Assembly (NCBI GenBank): GCA_018881555.1
Contig: JACAXG010000014.1
Location: 6,313,213-6,377,212 of the forward strand
From: Amblyornis subalaris
Lineage: Eukaryota; Chordata; Aves; Passeriformes; Ptilonorhynchidae
Length of the DNA: 64,000 nucleotides
Reading direction: 5' to 3'
Below, piece by piece: positions 40,946 through 51,569 of the stretch. The translations under genes and the position numbers were made by a program. The notes beneath the pieces were generated by a model that was not told the origin of the DNA, made no database searches, and saw only the letters and a program-made list of their open reading frames with translations. Each line of letters begins with the position of its first letter. Positions within the stretch are counted from its first letter, which is position 1.

Positions 40946-42766
40946 ATATAGAGTAAAACTGAAAGAAGTATTCATATTGAAAAAGAAACTCACAGGGAAA
41001 AAAAAATCTTAACTACCTGTTTGAAGCAGGGAAAAAAGCTTAAGCAACAGTATCTCCTGTAATTATTGTGTTCTTTATGCTACGCACACGCATTATGGCT
41101 GTGCACGTTCAAACAAACAAAAATCATGAACCCTTGCACAGTCTTAAAAATAAATTACAAAGCCCAAAAGCCAAATCCCAAGTCCTTTCATACATTTAAA
41201 TTACATTTCCTTCTCCCTTCCTCAAAGGGTGAGAGCTAAGTGTTTTCCAGGTGTTCCCAATAATAGTTTGGGAGGCAGGTCACCATGTTCCCAAGACACA
41301 ATTCTCATGGCGACAAACCCAACTTCCCCCAAGAAAACTGAAGACAGCGACAGTGTACCGGCTCAGGCGACCTCAGGCAAATAATGCNACACATTGCCAT
41401 TCCATTAGACCTTAACCAAAAGCAAAGAAAAAAAAAACACTAGAGAAAACCACAGAAAGTTTGTTACACTCAATTACAGGGCACCACCTGCGCCCTAAGC
41501 ACCAACACCAGCCCTTTTTTTTCAATGGATAAGGGGAAGAAACCCTTCACAGCTCATCCACAAACACGTACCCACTCACTTAAATTTAAGGACACACACA
41601 GGAGCTTGCAGGTTCAGTCCTCATTTGAAATGTGTTCCAAAGAGCCCATTAACACACGTGTCCAAAGGAAGGCCCCCAATCCAGCACAAGCCTCACACGG
41701 ACCAGCCTTCAGGTTGCTCAGAGCAAGANAAGGGCCCAAAACTGCCAAAAGCTCAGGTACAACCAAATCCCAAACACCAATTTTGCAAATGGTGCCCTNG
41801 CTGCCAAAGGAGCACAACTCACACCACCCGAAGGGTAGAGATCACCAGCACCAAAGAACCTTATTAATACACTCAACGTGCTCAGACATTTATTTTAGTA
41901 CCGCAGGACAGCAAAGCCAGTCAGACAAGCCCACAACACTCCTTTTTTTAACGCATCAGAGACTTGGTTCTCCTGATCATGGCTCCCATGCCTTAACAAT
42001 AAGGAAGGGATATGTTTTGTGATCCCCTCCCCCATAAATCAGTTAGGAATTTGATTTACACAGACAGGAAAACGAGGAAGTTGAGCACACTGGAGAGTAG
42101 TAAAAACTTCACCAGCAAACTTCACTTTCCTACACAGCGACCTACAAACCAAACTTTCCTCCAGACTCACGTGTCATCTGCAGCAACCAGCCCCTGCCAT
42201 AAAGCACAAAGTTTTGCTGTTCTGGGGATAAAGACAAGCGAGCAGGAGACTTTTATTCTGTCAAGCTGCCTTAAAAGGAAATTCGGTGATGAAAGATTAA
42301 ATTCACCTGGAACAACACGATAAATTTTAACCCTTTCGAGGGTACAACAATAACAAGCCACACATTACAGGACTCAAATCCTCCGCCAAGAAAACAGTAC
42401 ACATTGCATGAACCGTGCGAGNCCGTCTGATTGATGGAACACACAATTTACACCAGGGTTTCGGACAGGGATAAGCCCCGGAAAACAGGGGCGCTGTGAA
42501 ATTGGGGAAAAAAAGCTTATTTTACGACCCGAATCGGGCCCGCTCCCTGCCACCGCCGGGTATTGCATGTTCCGCCCCGAACTTCGCAGGAAAACTGATC
42601 AATAACTTGGCTCTGGGGGGAGAAACATCGGGAATGGCCCGGGGGGTGTGTGGGGTGTATCCCCTTCCCAGGAATGTTCGGGTCGGGANGGGGGAGAACT
42701 CCGAGGGGTGGGGGAGGGGCAGGGCCTCCCCTCCCCCCCATCCCGACCCGGCCCTTCCCCCCCTCG

Positions 42767-42813
42767 TTCCCCTCCCCCCCATAAGTAAATATGCGGGAAG
42801 GGGGGGAGGGGAA
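42767..42813. repeat. C-tract/G-tract perfect inverted repeat
   Basis: The arms TTCCCCTCCCCCCC (42767-42780) and GGGGGGGAGGGGAA (42800-42813) are exact 14-bp reverse complements separated by a 19-nt AT-rich spacer. In an RNA copied from either strand this would form a very stable hairpin, and each G arm could also take part in a G-quadruplex. It lies in the inferred first intron about 370 bases from the donor. Confidence 0.8.
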
Positions 42814-42956
42814 GCCGCTCTTCCACACAAATCGGGCTAAAAATAGGCCTCTCGCCATGGCTCCNGTGTGCCATTCGCTGCCGAGGCCGGTGTCCCCCCC
42901 CATCCCCCGCTCCATTAAACCCTTTTTTTTTTTTTTTAATTATAAAAAATGAAGGC

Positions 42957-43001
42957 GGGTGGGGGAGGGGAAGCCAGCGGCGCGGGGTGGGGGAGGGGAA
43001 G
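42957..43001 (+). repeat. Duplicated 17-bp G-quadruplex-prone unit
   Basis: GGGTGGGGGAGGGGAAG occurs exactly at 42957-42973 and 42985-43001, a 28-bp period. Each unit supplies G-runs of 3, 5 and 4, so the pair easily satisfies a G-quadruplex pattern on the plus strand. The plus strand is the template for the inferred minus-strand gene. Confidence 0.8.
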
Positions 43002-43007
43002 GGGTAA

Positions 43008-43044
43008 ATATGTATGTGTGTGTGTGCATATATACGTGTATATA
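43008..43044. repeat. 37-bp alternating purine-pyrimidine tract
   Basis: The sequence alternates purine and pyrimidine without a break through AT, GT and a few CG steps. Such tracts can adopt Z-DNA under negative supercoiling. It sits about 140 bases inside the inferred first intron. Confidence 0.75.
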
Positions 43045-43184
43045 GACACATATTAATAAAAAGGGGGGGTCACAGAGGCGTCCTGGTCCCATCCCCCTCC
43101 CGCCTCCACCGACACAAACAGGGCGGCCGCCCCCCATCCCCGGCCCCTGCCCGCCCCCGGGGCTCGGAGCCCCCCGGTTCTTAC

Positions 43185-43246
43185 CTTGCGAGCGGCTGCT
43201 CCCCCCTTTCCCAGGGAATGGAGGCACGAGGAATTCACCCTGGATT
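43185..43246 (-). other. Inferred non-coding first exon of an unidentified gene
   Basis: Read on the minus strand, the segment ends in CGCAAG followed by GTAAGA, a strong vertebrate splice donor (last exon base 43185, intron GT at 43184-43183). About 60 bases upstream is an initiator-like CAATCC with A+1 at 43246, and 27 bases further upstream is a TATAAAA box. The exon contains no ATG, so it would be pure 5' UTR with the start codon in a later exon. Alternatively the donor ends a longer first exon that starts further right in the CpG island. I do not recognise the gene. No downstream exon of it can be identified in 1-43180. Confidence 0.6.
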
Positions 43247-43266
43247 GTCTCTCCTCCTCCCGTGTG

Positions 43267-43273
43267 TTTTATA
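43267..43273 (-). promoter_or_regulatory. TATA box TATAAAA
   Basis: The exact consensus TATAAAA lies on the minus strand with its first T at 43273, about 27 bases before an initiator-like element at 43246. This is within the normal TATA-to-start spacing. A TATA box inside a CpG island is the less common promoter class. Orientation and spacing agree with the splice donor at 43184. Confidence 0.65.
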
Positions 43274-43277
43274 CCGC

Positions 43278-43337
43278 CGCGTGTATATACGCGCACATCC
43301 CTGCGTGTGTNAGTGTGTGTGTGTGTACACGCGTATA
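43278..43337. repeat. Alternating purine-pyrimidine tracts (Z-DNA-prone) with (GT)n
   Basis: A 21-bp unbroken alternating run (43278-43298, rich in CG, TA and GT steps) is followed by a shorter one (43302-43310) and a 25-bp one (43313-43337, GT repeats ending in ACACGCGTATA). An N interrupts at 43311. The block lies immediately upstream of the minus-strand TATA box, where upstream negative supercoiling would favour Z-DNA. Confidence 0.8.
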
Positions 43338-43387
43338 GGTATCGATAATATAGATATATATATATGTATTTTTAAGGTGTCCACACC

Positions 43388-43422
43388 GAGAGGAGGAGGA
43401 GGAGGCGAAAAAAAAAAAAAAA
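43388..43422. repeat. (GGA)n followed by A15 run
   Basis: A short GGA/GAG array runs into an A run of about 15 bases, then further A-rich and CA-repeat sequence. On the minus strand this is a T-rich and CCT-rich tract about 150 bases upstream of the inferred start. Confidence 0.8.
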
Positions 43423-43553
43423 CAGGAAAAAAAAACCCAACAAAACCACACACACACAGGAGGAGGAAGGAAAAAAAATACCCAGCGCGTAGCGCTGTGA
43501 TATTCAATTATATCCGAGCCAGGGGCCGGGGGAGGGGAGGGTGGGGAGGGCGA

Positions 43554-43577
43554 GGGGGGGGGGGGGGGGGGGGGGGG
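43554..43577 (+). repeat. 24-base G homopolymer in a purine-rich tract
   Basis: An uninterrupted run of 24 G lies in a purine-rich, G-dominated stretch (about 43521-43620) that ends in an A run near 43609-43622. Long G runs form quadruplexes, are unstable and are hard to sequence, so the exact length may be an assembly estimate. The location is about 310 bases upstream of the inferred start. Confidence 0.85.
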
Positions 43578-43767
43578 CTGGAGATTAAGTCCCGAGGAAG
43601 GAGGGGAGAAAAAAAAAAAAAAGTAATATGTGTGTGTGTGATTGAGATTGAGGAGGGATCGGGGCGGAATGTGGGAGCTGTTACTGGGGGAAGGAGCCAA
43701 GCGGCGCGGAGCAGCCGGCGGCCCGCAGACACTCCGGGTGCCCGGCCGCGCCGAAATGGGCGCCGGC

Positions 43768-43818
43768 GGAGGGAAGGGAAGGAAGGGAAGAAGGGAGGGA
43801 AGGAAGGAGGAAGGGAAG
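43768..43818 (+). repeat. 51-bp uninterrupted polypurine (GGA/GAA) tract
   Basis: Only A and G occur over 51 bases on the plus strand, arranged as GGGAA and GGAA units with near mirror symmetry. Such tracts can form intramolecular triplex (H-DNA), and the GGAA words are also ETS-type motifs. A second polypurine tract lies at about 43984-44012. Confidence 0.85.
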
Positions 43819-46514
43819 CAGCGGAGCCGGGAGGCGAGGCCAGGCGAGGAGGAGCGGGCCGGCCCGGCCGCACAACCCCAGCGCGGGGGTCGGGGAGGGG
43901 GACCCGCTCCCTGACCCCTTCCCTGCCGCCCGCCCGCCCTTCCCCGCCGCGCCCGGCAGTGCGGGAGGGGAGGGAGGCGGCGGCGGGGAAAGGGAGGGAA
44001 GGGAAGGGGAGGCCGCCCGGGCACGGCAGGCCCCGGGCCGCGGAGCTTTTCTAGGAAAGCCATTAAACTGCGCTGCCAGCAGCGCTTAGGTGAATGCAGG
44101 GTGTAACATGGTGGTTCCGCCGCTCTGCTCGCGGCCGTCGCGGTTGGCGATGGCAGCGGGACCCGGCCCCGCGCGGGCGCGCCGCGACCGCCTCTGCCCT
44201 CTCGTTCTGTTTAATGGAAGTAATCCTCCGCAGCAGGAACGCCACGGCCTACCTGGGTGCTGCTCATTTCTAGAGCTGAAATGCTGCTTGTCATCTATAG
44301 GGCTGCATTGTTTGTTTTTGAAAGCGAGCTTTGTTAATCAAAACCACATTGGTCACCGGGCAGCCCTTTCCATCTTAAAATGGTTTTGCAACAGCGTTTT
44401 TCACACTCTTGGGCGATGGTCCAGCACTCTCATGTCCGGACGTTGGCACCCGTGCAGAGTCCCAATGACCACAAACCATGCACGGATCTGATGGCAACAT
44501 CCGATGTTCTCCCTGCTCATTCCAAAGGCTCGCCATGCGCCCCAGCCCAGCTCCAGTGCTGCTCGTCCATATCACCCCGCTCAGTTTCAAAACTCGATTT
44601 CACTGCAGCTGGCAGTGGATAGAGAGATGGCCATGACTGTTTTCTTTTTTTTTTTTCCTTTTTTTTTTTTTTGTGGATAGAGTGTAGCCTTTCTGGAGAA
44701 TTATGCTCGTCCTAAGGCAGCAGTTCTGGAATTAAGGGTAGATTTTACTTTCAGCCTAGCACTTGGGACATACCATAGGCAGATTTGGCCTACCTGAGCA
44801 TCGTCTCTCAAGCAGATGGGACCCATCAACTTCACAAAGCCTTGGATGGGTGGTTCTCCGTGCGTAGGAGGCCCTCAACAGGGCTCATTTTCTTCGGGGT
44901 CAAGCCCATGAATTTTTCCTTCTTTTATGAAGAAAAAGATTTAAATACTCAGAGAAAACAGGGGGTTTTGCATTGCAAAGTTATTTAATTCTGAGAAAAC
45001 CCTGGGCTTTCAGACCATTTGCTTGAAGGGGCCAGAGTTATACAAGGAAACCAAAATCTCTCTAGAAAGCCAGGAAGCATATCTGTAATTGCAAATCACT
45101 TGGTGTCCAACATTTATTTCTGTAATGATTTTGATCATGGCCTGAGTGGGCAACTTTCTCTTCTCAGTAATAGTGTGNAGGTTGTCTGCTTTAGGTATGT
45201 AAAGAGGTGAGAATTTTGAAGATTTTTTCATTTTGATAATTTTGAAGGCTATATCCAGTCCAATTCTAAAATTTGCTGCAAGTCAGGAAATTTAAAAGGG
45301 GCAAAAAAAATTGGCAAGGGACTCATTAGCATGTTCCTGCATTATAATCTTAGACCTGTCCATGCTTTTAAAGGAGTTTGACCTCTTGATACTCTGATTT
45401 ATTTCCCAGGTGAAAGAAGATAAGCAGTAACAGCATGTGGAGGATGGGGAACGGGAATATGCACATAGCCTAAGGCAAGAGGAAAGGGAGGTCTTCTGGG
45501 GGACACCAGGGGCCTGAAGAAGGATATGTGAGAAGTCCNCGAGATGGGAGTGAGAGGTGTGACGTTCAGAAAGCTTGTGTGAGAAACGGGGAAGGGGGAA
45601 TCCCCGAAGTGCGCGTTGTTTGGCCCTCAGGAACCACAAACGCTGTCTTCCCATGTGCTGAGCAGTGATGGTGTGCTGAGCTGAAGTCATCTGGCTGAGG
45701 GTTGCCGTGGTCTGGTGTTCTCCAAATGTTCAGCCGCGGCTCTGGGGTGCCAGGCTCTCATTTTTAACACGATGGCCTGCTCCGCTGGGCGGTTTCCTGA
45801 GGAGATGTTCTGCTCCGCAGGATCTACACGGTGCATTCTGGCAGGTTTATGCTTTAATAGTTGTCCCCCATCCGTTTTGTCCTGGTTTCTCTTTCTTCAC
45901 GATGGCAAACACCCCACAGGACTGCACAAAGGCCTCTCCCTCTCTGTGATGAGCTTGAGCCTCTGCAGTTCTCTTGCTAAACGCGCAGCTGGGCTCGGAG
46001 CTACGGGNGACACTTCCAGAGCGGACGGGAAGGAGGTTCTCTCTCTCAGAGGTTTCCAAGAACGGATGTTGGGTAACACGGGGCAGTTGAGCAGGTTGTG
46101 GTTTGCAGCAGATTGCTTGGTGAGCGAGCTGATCTTGGGAAGTTGGCTTTGCCTTCTGGGAGAGCCACTTTTAAACGAAAACTCTTGTTACGTTTCCTCT
46201 CCCAGAGTAGCGAGAAAGATGGGACAAACCCCTGACTTTCAGATGTATAACTGGAGCAGATCTGAGGCCTTGGCTCATCCCTGTGTTTGAAGAAAAGGGC
46301 GCTTCCAAAGTGCTTCAGTGACGCGGCTGCTCACGGCCACTGGCCCCATCATCCCAATGACTGGAAAGTCTTCTCACTCCCATATTTTTAAGACACGTCC
46401 TTAAAATAGTTGAAATTACTTGCAACAGGGAGTGCTTGGCCTACCAAGCACATATAAGCAAATATTTGCAATAACTGGGCCAGTGTTTGCACAGCACCAA
46501 GCACACTGCCTGGA

Positions 46515-46675
46515 CTCCATAAATAATAATACTTGGCACTTGCAGAGTGGTTTCCATTTTCAAAGCACTTTAGTCATAACCCTTGACACCTATATGGCCT
46601 TTTACATCTTTACAAGAATTAATTAATCCTCACAATGCCCTGTGAGGTAGGTATGCACTGCAATAATAACAATAA
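46515..46675 (+). mobile_element. Ancient amniote MIR-type SINE remnant
   Basis: The order of motifs fits: AATAATAATACTTGGCACTT near 46525-46545, TTCAAAGCACTTTAGTCATA near 46559-46578, then TTAATTAATCCTCACAATGC and CCTGTGAGGTAGGTATG at about 46618-46656. This is the central core shared by MIR-type amniote SINEs and related LINE 3' ends. It contains an extra segment between the 'caaagcacttt' and 'aatcctcac' blocks. It is strongly diverged, so the insertion is very old. Confidence 0.75.
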
Positions 46676-49600
46676 CAACAATTAATAATTCATGCATTCT
46701 ACTCAAAAATCACTTCAGGGATTAAAATGCATCTGTAATACTTGGGGTTTATTAACATTTTCCAGCAAATAATAAAACCCATGGCATTGTGTTAAATCTA
46801 TATAATATCCACCCGTAAATCTTCTGCAGATCGGGGCGAGACTGAAGGCAGAGCGAGGCACCAGTGCATCAGCAGGGAGTGGGTGACTGGCTCCAGAGAA
46901 GTTCAAGCCCGGTCCACAGGCAATCCAGGTGCCAGAATGGAACTCGCCACGCGCGGCAGCGCGTAAATAAATTCCAGCGAACCAGGAGGGCTCTTTGTTC
47001 ATTTTCAGCTCTTGTTTATGCAGGGGCTCCCCCAGCCTGGGCGTGCGTGACCCCATCCTGCACAAACACAGCACCAGGAAAGCNCAGGCGCTCGCTGGGT
47101 GAGAAAAGGGCAGTGACTCAGCACCGCGTTGAGCAACGGGGAGGGCAGGGAGGAGCCTGGACAGCACCAGCCAAACACTTTCCCTCAACACTTTCCCTCG
47201 TAAAAATTACCATAGTGCCTTTGATATGCAGGCAAGCCCCAGTTAAACCTGATATTTAAACCAGCGGGACTTAAACCCTGTTGGCTTACACAGGAGAACC
47301 CTCNGGCTCCCACGGGGGAGCTCCGGGCCTGGCAGGGCAGAGGAGGGACCGGGCTCCCCACGCGGACGGATCCCCCACAAAGATGCTTTTGTCAGTTTGC
47401 ATCCCAAAGTGGATTAACGTGAACCACAAGGGCACTTTAATCCTAATGAGCAGGCACACCCACGCCCTAGCAATTCCACCATGACTTCCCCGTGACGGCG
47501 AGCTCGGAATCGGAAGCACTGAACAGTTNGAGCTGTGGCCTTCACATTCTAAGACTTTTTTTTCCCCTTAATTTGAAGGAGATATCAACTTAAAAAAAAA
47601 ACCAGCCCTCTGAATTATTTGTCTTTGTGCATACTGAGAAAGGAAATGGAGGTTCACCAGTTTGAAGGCACTGGTTTTATTCCTTTTGAGGCTGCTGACA
47701 ATGACTCTTTNCAGGAGAGAATATGCTGGAAAAGGGCTTCTTTCTCAGAAGGCATCATCTTCNGCCCCTACCTTAGTGCAAATTCATCAGTAACTGATCA
47801 GCTATTGATCATATATGGTAAAAAAATGAGTCCAACATTGGTGATTAACATACCAGTACCACTAGTTTTATCGGTTGCTTCAAAGCATACACACACTCAT
47901 AACCTTGTAGATCTCCATAGGGCAGGGAGGAGTCAATCCCAAAACAATCATCTCGTTGGTACACTCACCAGATCAACCTCATGGCTTCTGCTTCCCAGAA
48001 TAAACAGCAAGAGCAGAGGAACAGCGTGACCGGGTGAATAGTCCCTCGTTTGCAGGCGTTTCACAAACTGTGTGATCCAAAGCCATGAAGTGGCTCTTTC
48101 AGAAGTTTCAGGACACAAGTTATGCTGCTCAGAGCACATTTGGTTCCAACTTGGTGTTAAGAACTGGTCAGCACCTCCCTGGTGCACAGAGCTTCTGCAG
48201 GACACGGCTCGCCTTGGCCCTTCTGCACAGGGGCAATTTCATGTCGCTATTTGCAAAATCTACCGCAGGACCCCAAAAAATAGCACAGCCCACAGACGAC
48301 CAAGGTCAGGACTGCTGCAGGATGGGGACACTTACCAAACAGAGTCTGGCCTCACTGTTTTATTGCTGCTGACCTCACACCCGGAGGCCCATCATTCCCT
48401 GAAGGCTTTAGGAGGAACATAAATGTGTGTGTGAACGTGTCACGCCAAGGAGACCTTCCAGATCAGTGCCAGAGGAATGGATTTTTAAAGGAAAAATGAG
48501 AGAAACAAAGGATAAGAGATGCCCACTGCTTGACCCCCTTCAAGCACTCTGCACCAGGTTCCTGGACCTTGCCTTTCACTGTGGCACATTGTCCCTTTTT
48601 TTTGGGGGGAGGAAAACCAGTGGGTTTGTTGCTGCAGTCCCACAGAGGGCTGTCATTTAGGGCAGAGCATGTCCCTATCCCACTAGGCTCCCACTCTGGT
48701 TCCTGGCACAAGAGGGAGGACGCAATAAAAGCTGAATATCTTCCCTTGCTACCCNGAATCCAGGCCCAGGAGGATTGGTGGACGTTTCACACAAGAAGAG
48801 GAGAAAAATGAGTGAGCAACACAGAAAGATGCTGATACAGACCTCACCCTGGGAAGTGGCACAGACTGACCTCAGCGGGTTCAGTTATCGCAGGTGCAGC
48901 GCTGCAGCTTCAGCGTGAACTGGGGTTGTTACAGGCGTAGGAACAAATTTATGTTTTGGCATTAATCATTTGCTAAGGATTGGGGTTTTTTGTTTTGTTT
49001 TCGTTTTTTGGTTGGTTTTTTTTTTTGCGTATGTAAATATGCACATTTCTTAAGATGGAAAGAAAACGTTACTTCTCNGACAGAAACACTGAAGAGGCCC
49101 CTGGTAACTCCACAGTTAAGGCAAAGCTCCCTTCACAGTGGGCTGGTAACTCAGATGTTACATCCTGCAATGGCTGAGCAAATCCCAACTTGTTTTATTT
49201 TAACACGGTTTCGAAAAAGGGTGTGTCCCTGCTGCTCCTGCGCACCTCTGAAGTTTCAAGCAAGACGTATCTGGCCCTCGTAGGAGATCAAACAGATTAT
49301 CTCACAGGGCCAGGATGTGGTTGCAAAAATTCAGTCTTGTAAGCGTCATAGTGATTCATAATGTAATCTACATTACTTGGTGTAATTACTGCAGAGTAAA
49401 TAAAGGCACCAGTACAAAAGGTATAATATTTGTTATTTACCTTGATCTCTGTCACATACTATTGTAATATTTCCTGTCAGTCCAAGAATCCAGCCAACTG
49501 GAAGGAGATTTCTCTTTCTTGNCCATACTTAAACCCCGCTTTTCTTTTCATTATACCAACATTTTTCTGGTTTTTATGTGAGGGGAGGACAGAGCCAGGA

Positions 49601-49747
49601 CTGATTCGCTCCCTAATCAGAGTCTTGAAAGATCCCTCATGTGGCCTCCAGCAAGCTGTTTATTATCAGGGCATGAGCTTCCATCTATAAAGAGAGAGGA
49701 CTAACACAGCTACTGATGGTGATTATATTATTGTTAACACATAATTA

Positions 49748-49822
49748 TCTATCTCACAAGAAAATTGTGAGGGTAAATTAGTGTTTACAAAGTATTTTAA
49801 AGATGATGATGATAATATTATT
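49748..49822 (+). mobile_element. Ancient interspersed repeat remnant (L2/CR1-L3 or SINE 3'-end type)
   Basis: The sequence follows the pattern 'tatctcacaag...ttgtgaggg(t)aaatt...gtgtttacaaagtattttaaagat' ending in a GAT/AAT-rich tail (49807-49822). This matches the general form of old amniote LINE/SINE 3' ends that read 'taatgtttgtaaagcactttgagat'. Family assignment needs a repeat library. Confidence 0.5.
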
Positions 49823-50741
49823 TATGTGAGGGTTATACTTTATGTCTTGAGGACAGCAATTGTTGAAAACCACCTTCTAATTAGGTTTTGCTAATGATGG
49901 TGTCAAAAAGGTGTAGGAAAAAAAATATCAATAGGTACTCTGAAAAGCCCCTGTTTTTACTTCTTATATTATTTGCATCAGCTGCTTTCCTGTAGACAGA
50001 TATGCNGTATCCACTTATACCAGATGTTAAACATTGTTTTCTAGCATATTAAGCATAAAATGAATGACGTAGATGGCAGTGCCAAAGCACACCCTGCAGT
50101 GTGTTATTAGACAACTTGCTCCAGTGATTAAAGCCCTTGAAGTCAACAGAGGTTTTGTAGTTGTTGGGTTGTTTTTGTTTCACCACCCTGCTGGGCAAGG
50201 ATTCCATCCTGGATCTCCAGCCTTGTCTTTCACTGCACATCACTGATGTGCTTAACACCCAATTAAAGCACACCCAGGATTTATTCCACACAATCCCTAA
50301 GTGAGAGGGTGACTGCAGGGACTCGGAGGGAACTGACTGCAGCACAAGCCCAGCCAGAGGGATGACTTCACCGAGGCCTCCGGAATTTCCCCTTTTTAGT
50401 CAATTATCTGCATTTCGTTGAACATCCACTTCTTTCAGCTTTATTCTTGAGCACTTCTGATAAGGTATCAAACTTCCCCGAGCTGGCTGTAATCTTCACC
50501 CCCTCCCGACAACAGTAACTGTGACTGGCTGCAGTAGATTAAGCACCATATTCCCACAAAACACTTCCAATACGAGACCAAATTTTATGAGCTGTGCGAG
50601 CATCCTGTGTAGTGTTTCTAGCAGGTACATAAAACACTTCAGGGTATGTACAGAGAGGTTTGACTGGGTAGAGCAGTGCACTAGGAATAGCTCTCAATCT
50701 TTCACGGTGCTCGATGTGTGCCATAACATGAGACCAAAAAC

Positions 50742-50772
<31 letters not shown>

Positions 50773-50780
50773 ACACACAC
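50742..50780. repeat. (CA)n microsatellite
   Basis: About nineteen CA units run here with one TA interruption near 50768-50769, followed by an A run. It is a typical vertebrate dinucleotide array and probably length-polymorphic. Confidence 0.95.
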
Positions 50781-51525
50781 AAAAAAGGGGCATAAAAACC
50801 CCCCCAAATCTCACAGTGGAAGAATGAACTGAGAATTATTTCCTCAGCTGAGCCAATATTTCCTACAACACGGCTTTCTGTGAGTCAGCCTTTTTGTGCC
50901 ACGGAACTTAAAATAGCAAAAGTGAGATAACAGTAGGCTTGTTGGAAATAGAAATTTTCAANGCATANAAAAAAAAAACCCACAGAAAAAACAACTTTTG
51001 GACCTAGAGAGTGGTGATGAGCATGGCGGTGATCTGCTGGTAATAGATTACTGTAAGAATATATCAAATAATCCTAGAGGAAAAGTGGCATTTATCTTGA
51101 GACTGTAAAACACGGAGAATCCCAGGTATGCAGGAAGACCACTACGGGGATTTAAACCGCTCCCCAATCCTCCTGCAGCACTGAGGGCAGAGAGCACAGC
51201 TCCCTGACTCCTCTCTTTCTCCCTCTTTGATAAGCAGGAGTGGTTTCATCCCAACCCCTGCACCTTCTTTAATTTTGCTTACACTGCTGAGAAGCCCTAG
51301 GCCAGTGGAGAGGAACCTCAGGCAAATTCCACACTGATTACACATAGTTCAGGACATGACTCAGTAAATATACATAGAGAAGGAGACAGAGCTTTTCTAG
51401 AGGCACAGTGAAGCAGGGGATGGGCTAGCAATTATGCAGGCTTGCTGGCCACATACACATCGGTGGCTCTTCAAGGGCTGTACCTGCCACACTGTGGTCC
51501 CACTGTGGCCTGTATGAAAATCAGG

Positions 51526-51569
51526 ATCATTAAAATGTACCCGAAAGATCGTTAAAATGTACCCAAAAA
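51526..51569 (+). repeat. 22-bp tandem duplication
   Basis: Two adjacent 22-bp copies (51526-51547 and 51548-51569) share TTAAAATGTACCC and differ at a few positions. Confidence 0.85.

Larger units (their letters stand above)
29729..42479. other. AT-rich noncoding sequence, probable intron near the promoter
   Basis: No gene can be supported. Distinct contents are an ancient MIR-like repeat (32060-32218), a weaker similar remnant (40885-40945), a CRE palindrome (37537-37544) with several nearby CpGs, and many A/T runs. A 145-codon plus-strand frame at 33019-33456 and an 89-codon minus-strand frame at 33425-33694 have no recognisable domain. GC content and CpG frequency rise toward 42 kb as the island is approached. 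Confidence 0.6.
42480..44250. promoter_or_regulatory. Main CpG island
   Basis: The region is very GC-rich, with dense CpG at 42530-42560, 43125-43200, 43260-43300 and 43680-44210, unlike anything else in the window. Vertebrate CpG islands mark promoters, and a minus-strand TATA box, initiator and splice donor lie within it. It also contains G- and purine-rich simple repeats that create long spurious frames on both strands (346 codons plus strand, 264 codons minus strand, mostly R/G/P/K/S). The rightmost part (44100-44210) has the highest CpG density without simple repeats. It includes a YY1-like AACATGGTGG and a GCGCGGGCGCGCC stretch, so an additional, possibly divergent, start site there is plausible. 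Confidence 0.9.

Noticed and set aside
43014..44063. Longest open frames in the window (346 codons plus strand, 264 codons minus strand)
   Set aside because: The translations are dominated by G/R/K/E or P/S/L/H runs produced by simple repeats and CpG-rich DNA. They overlap each other on opposite strands, cross the inferred promoter and contain no domain.
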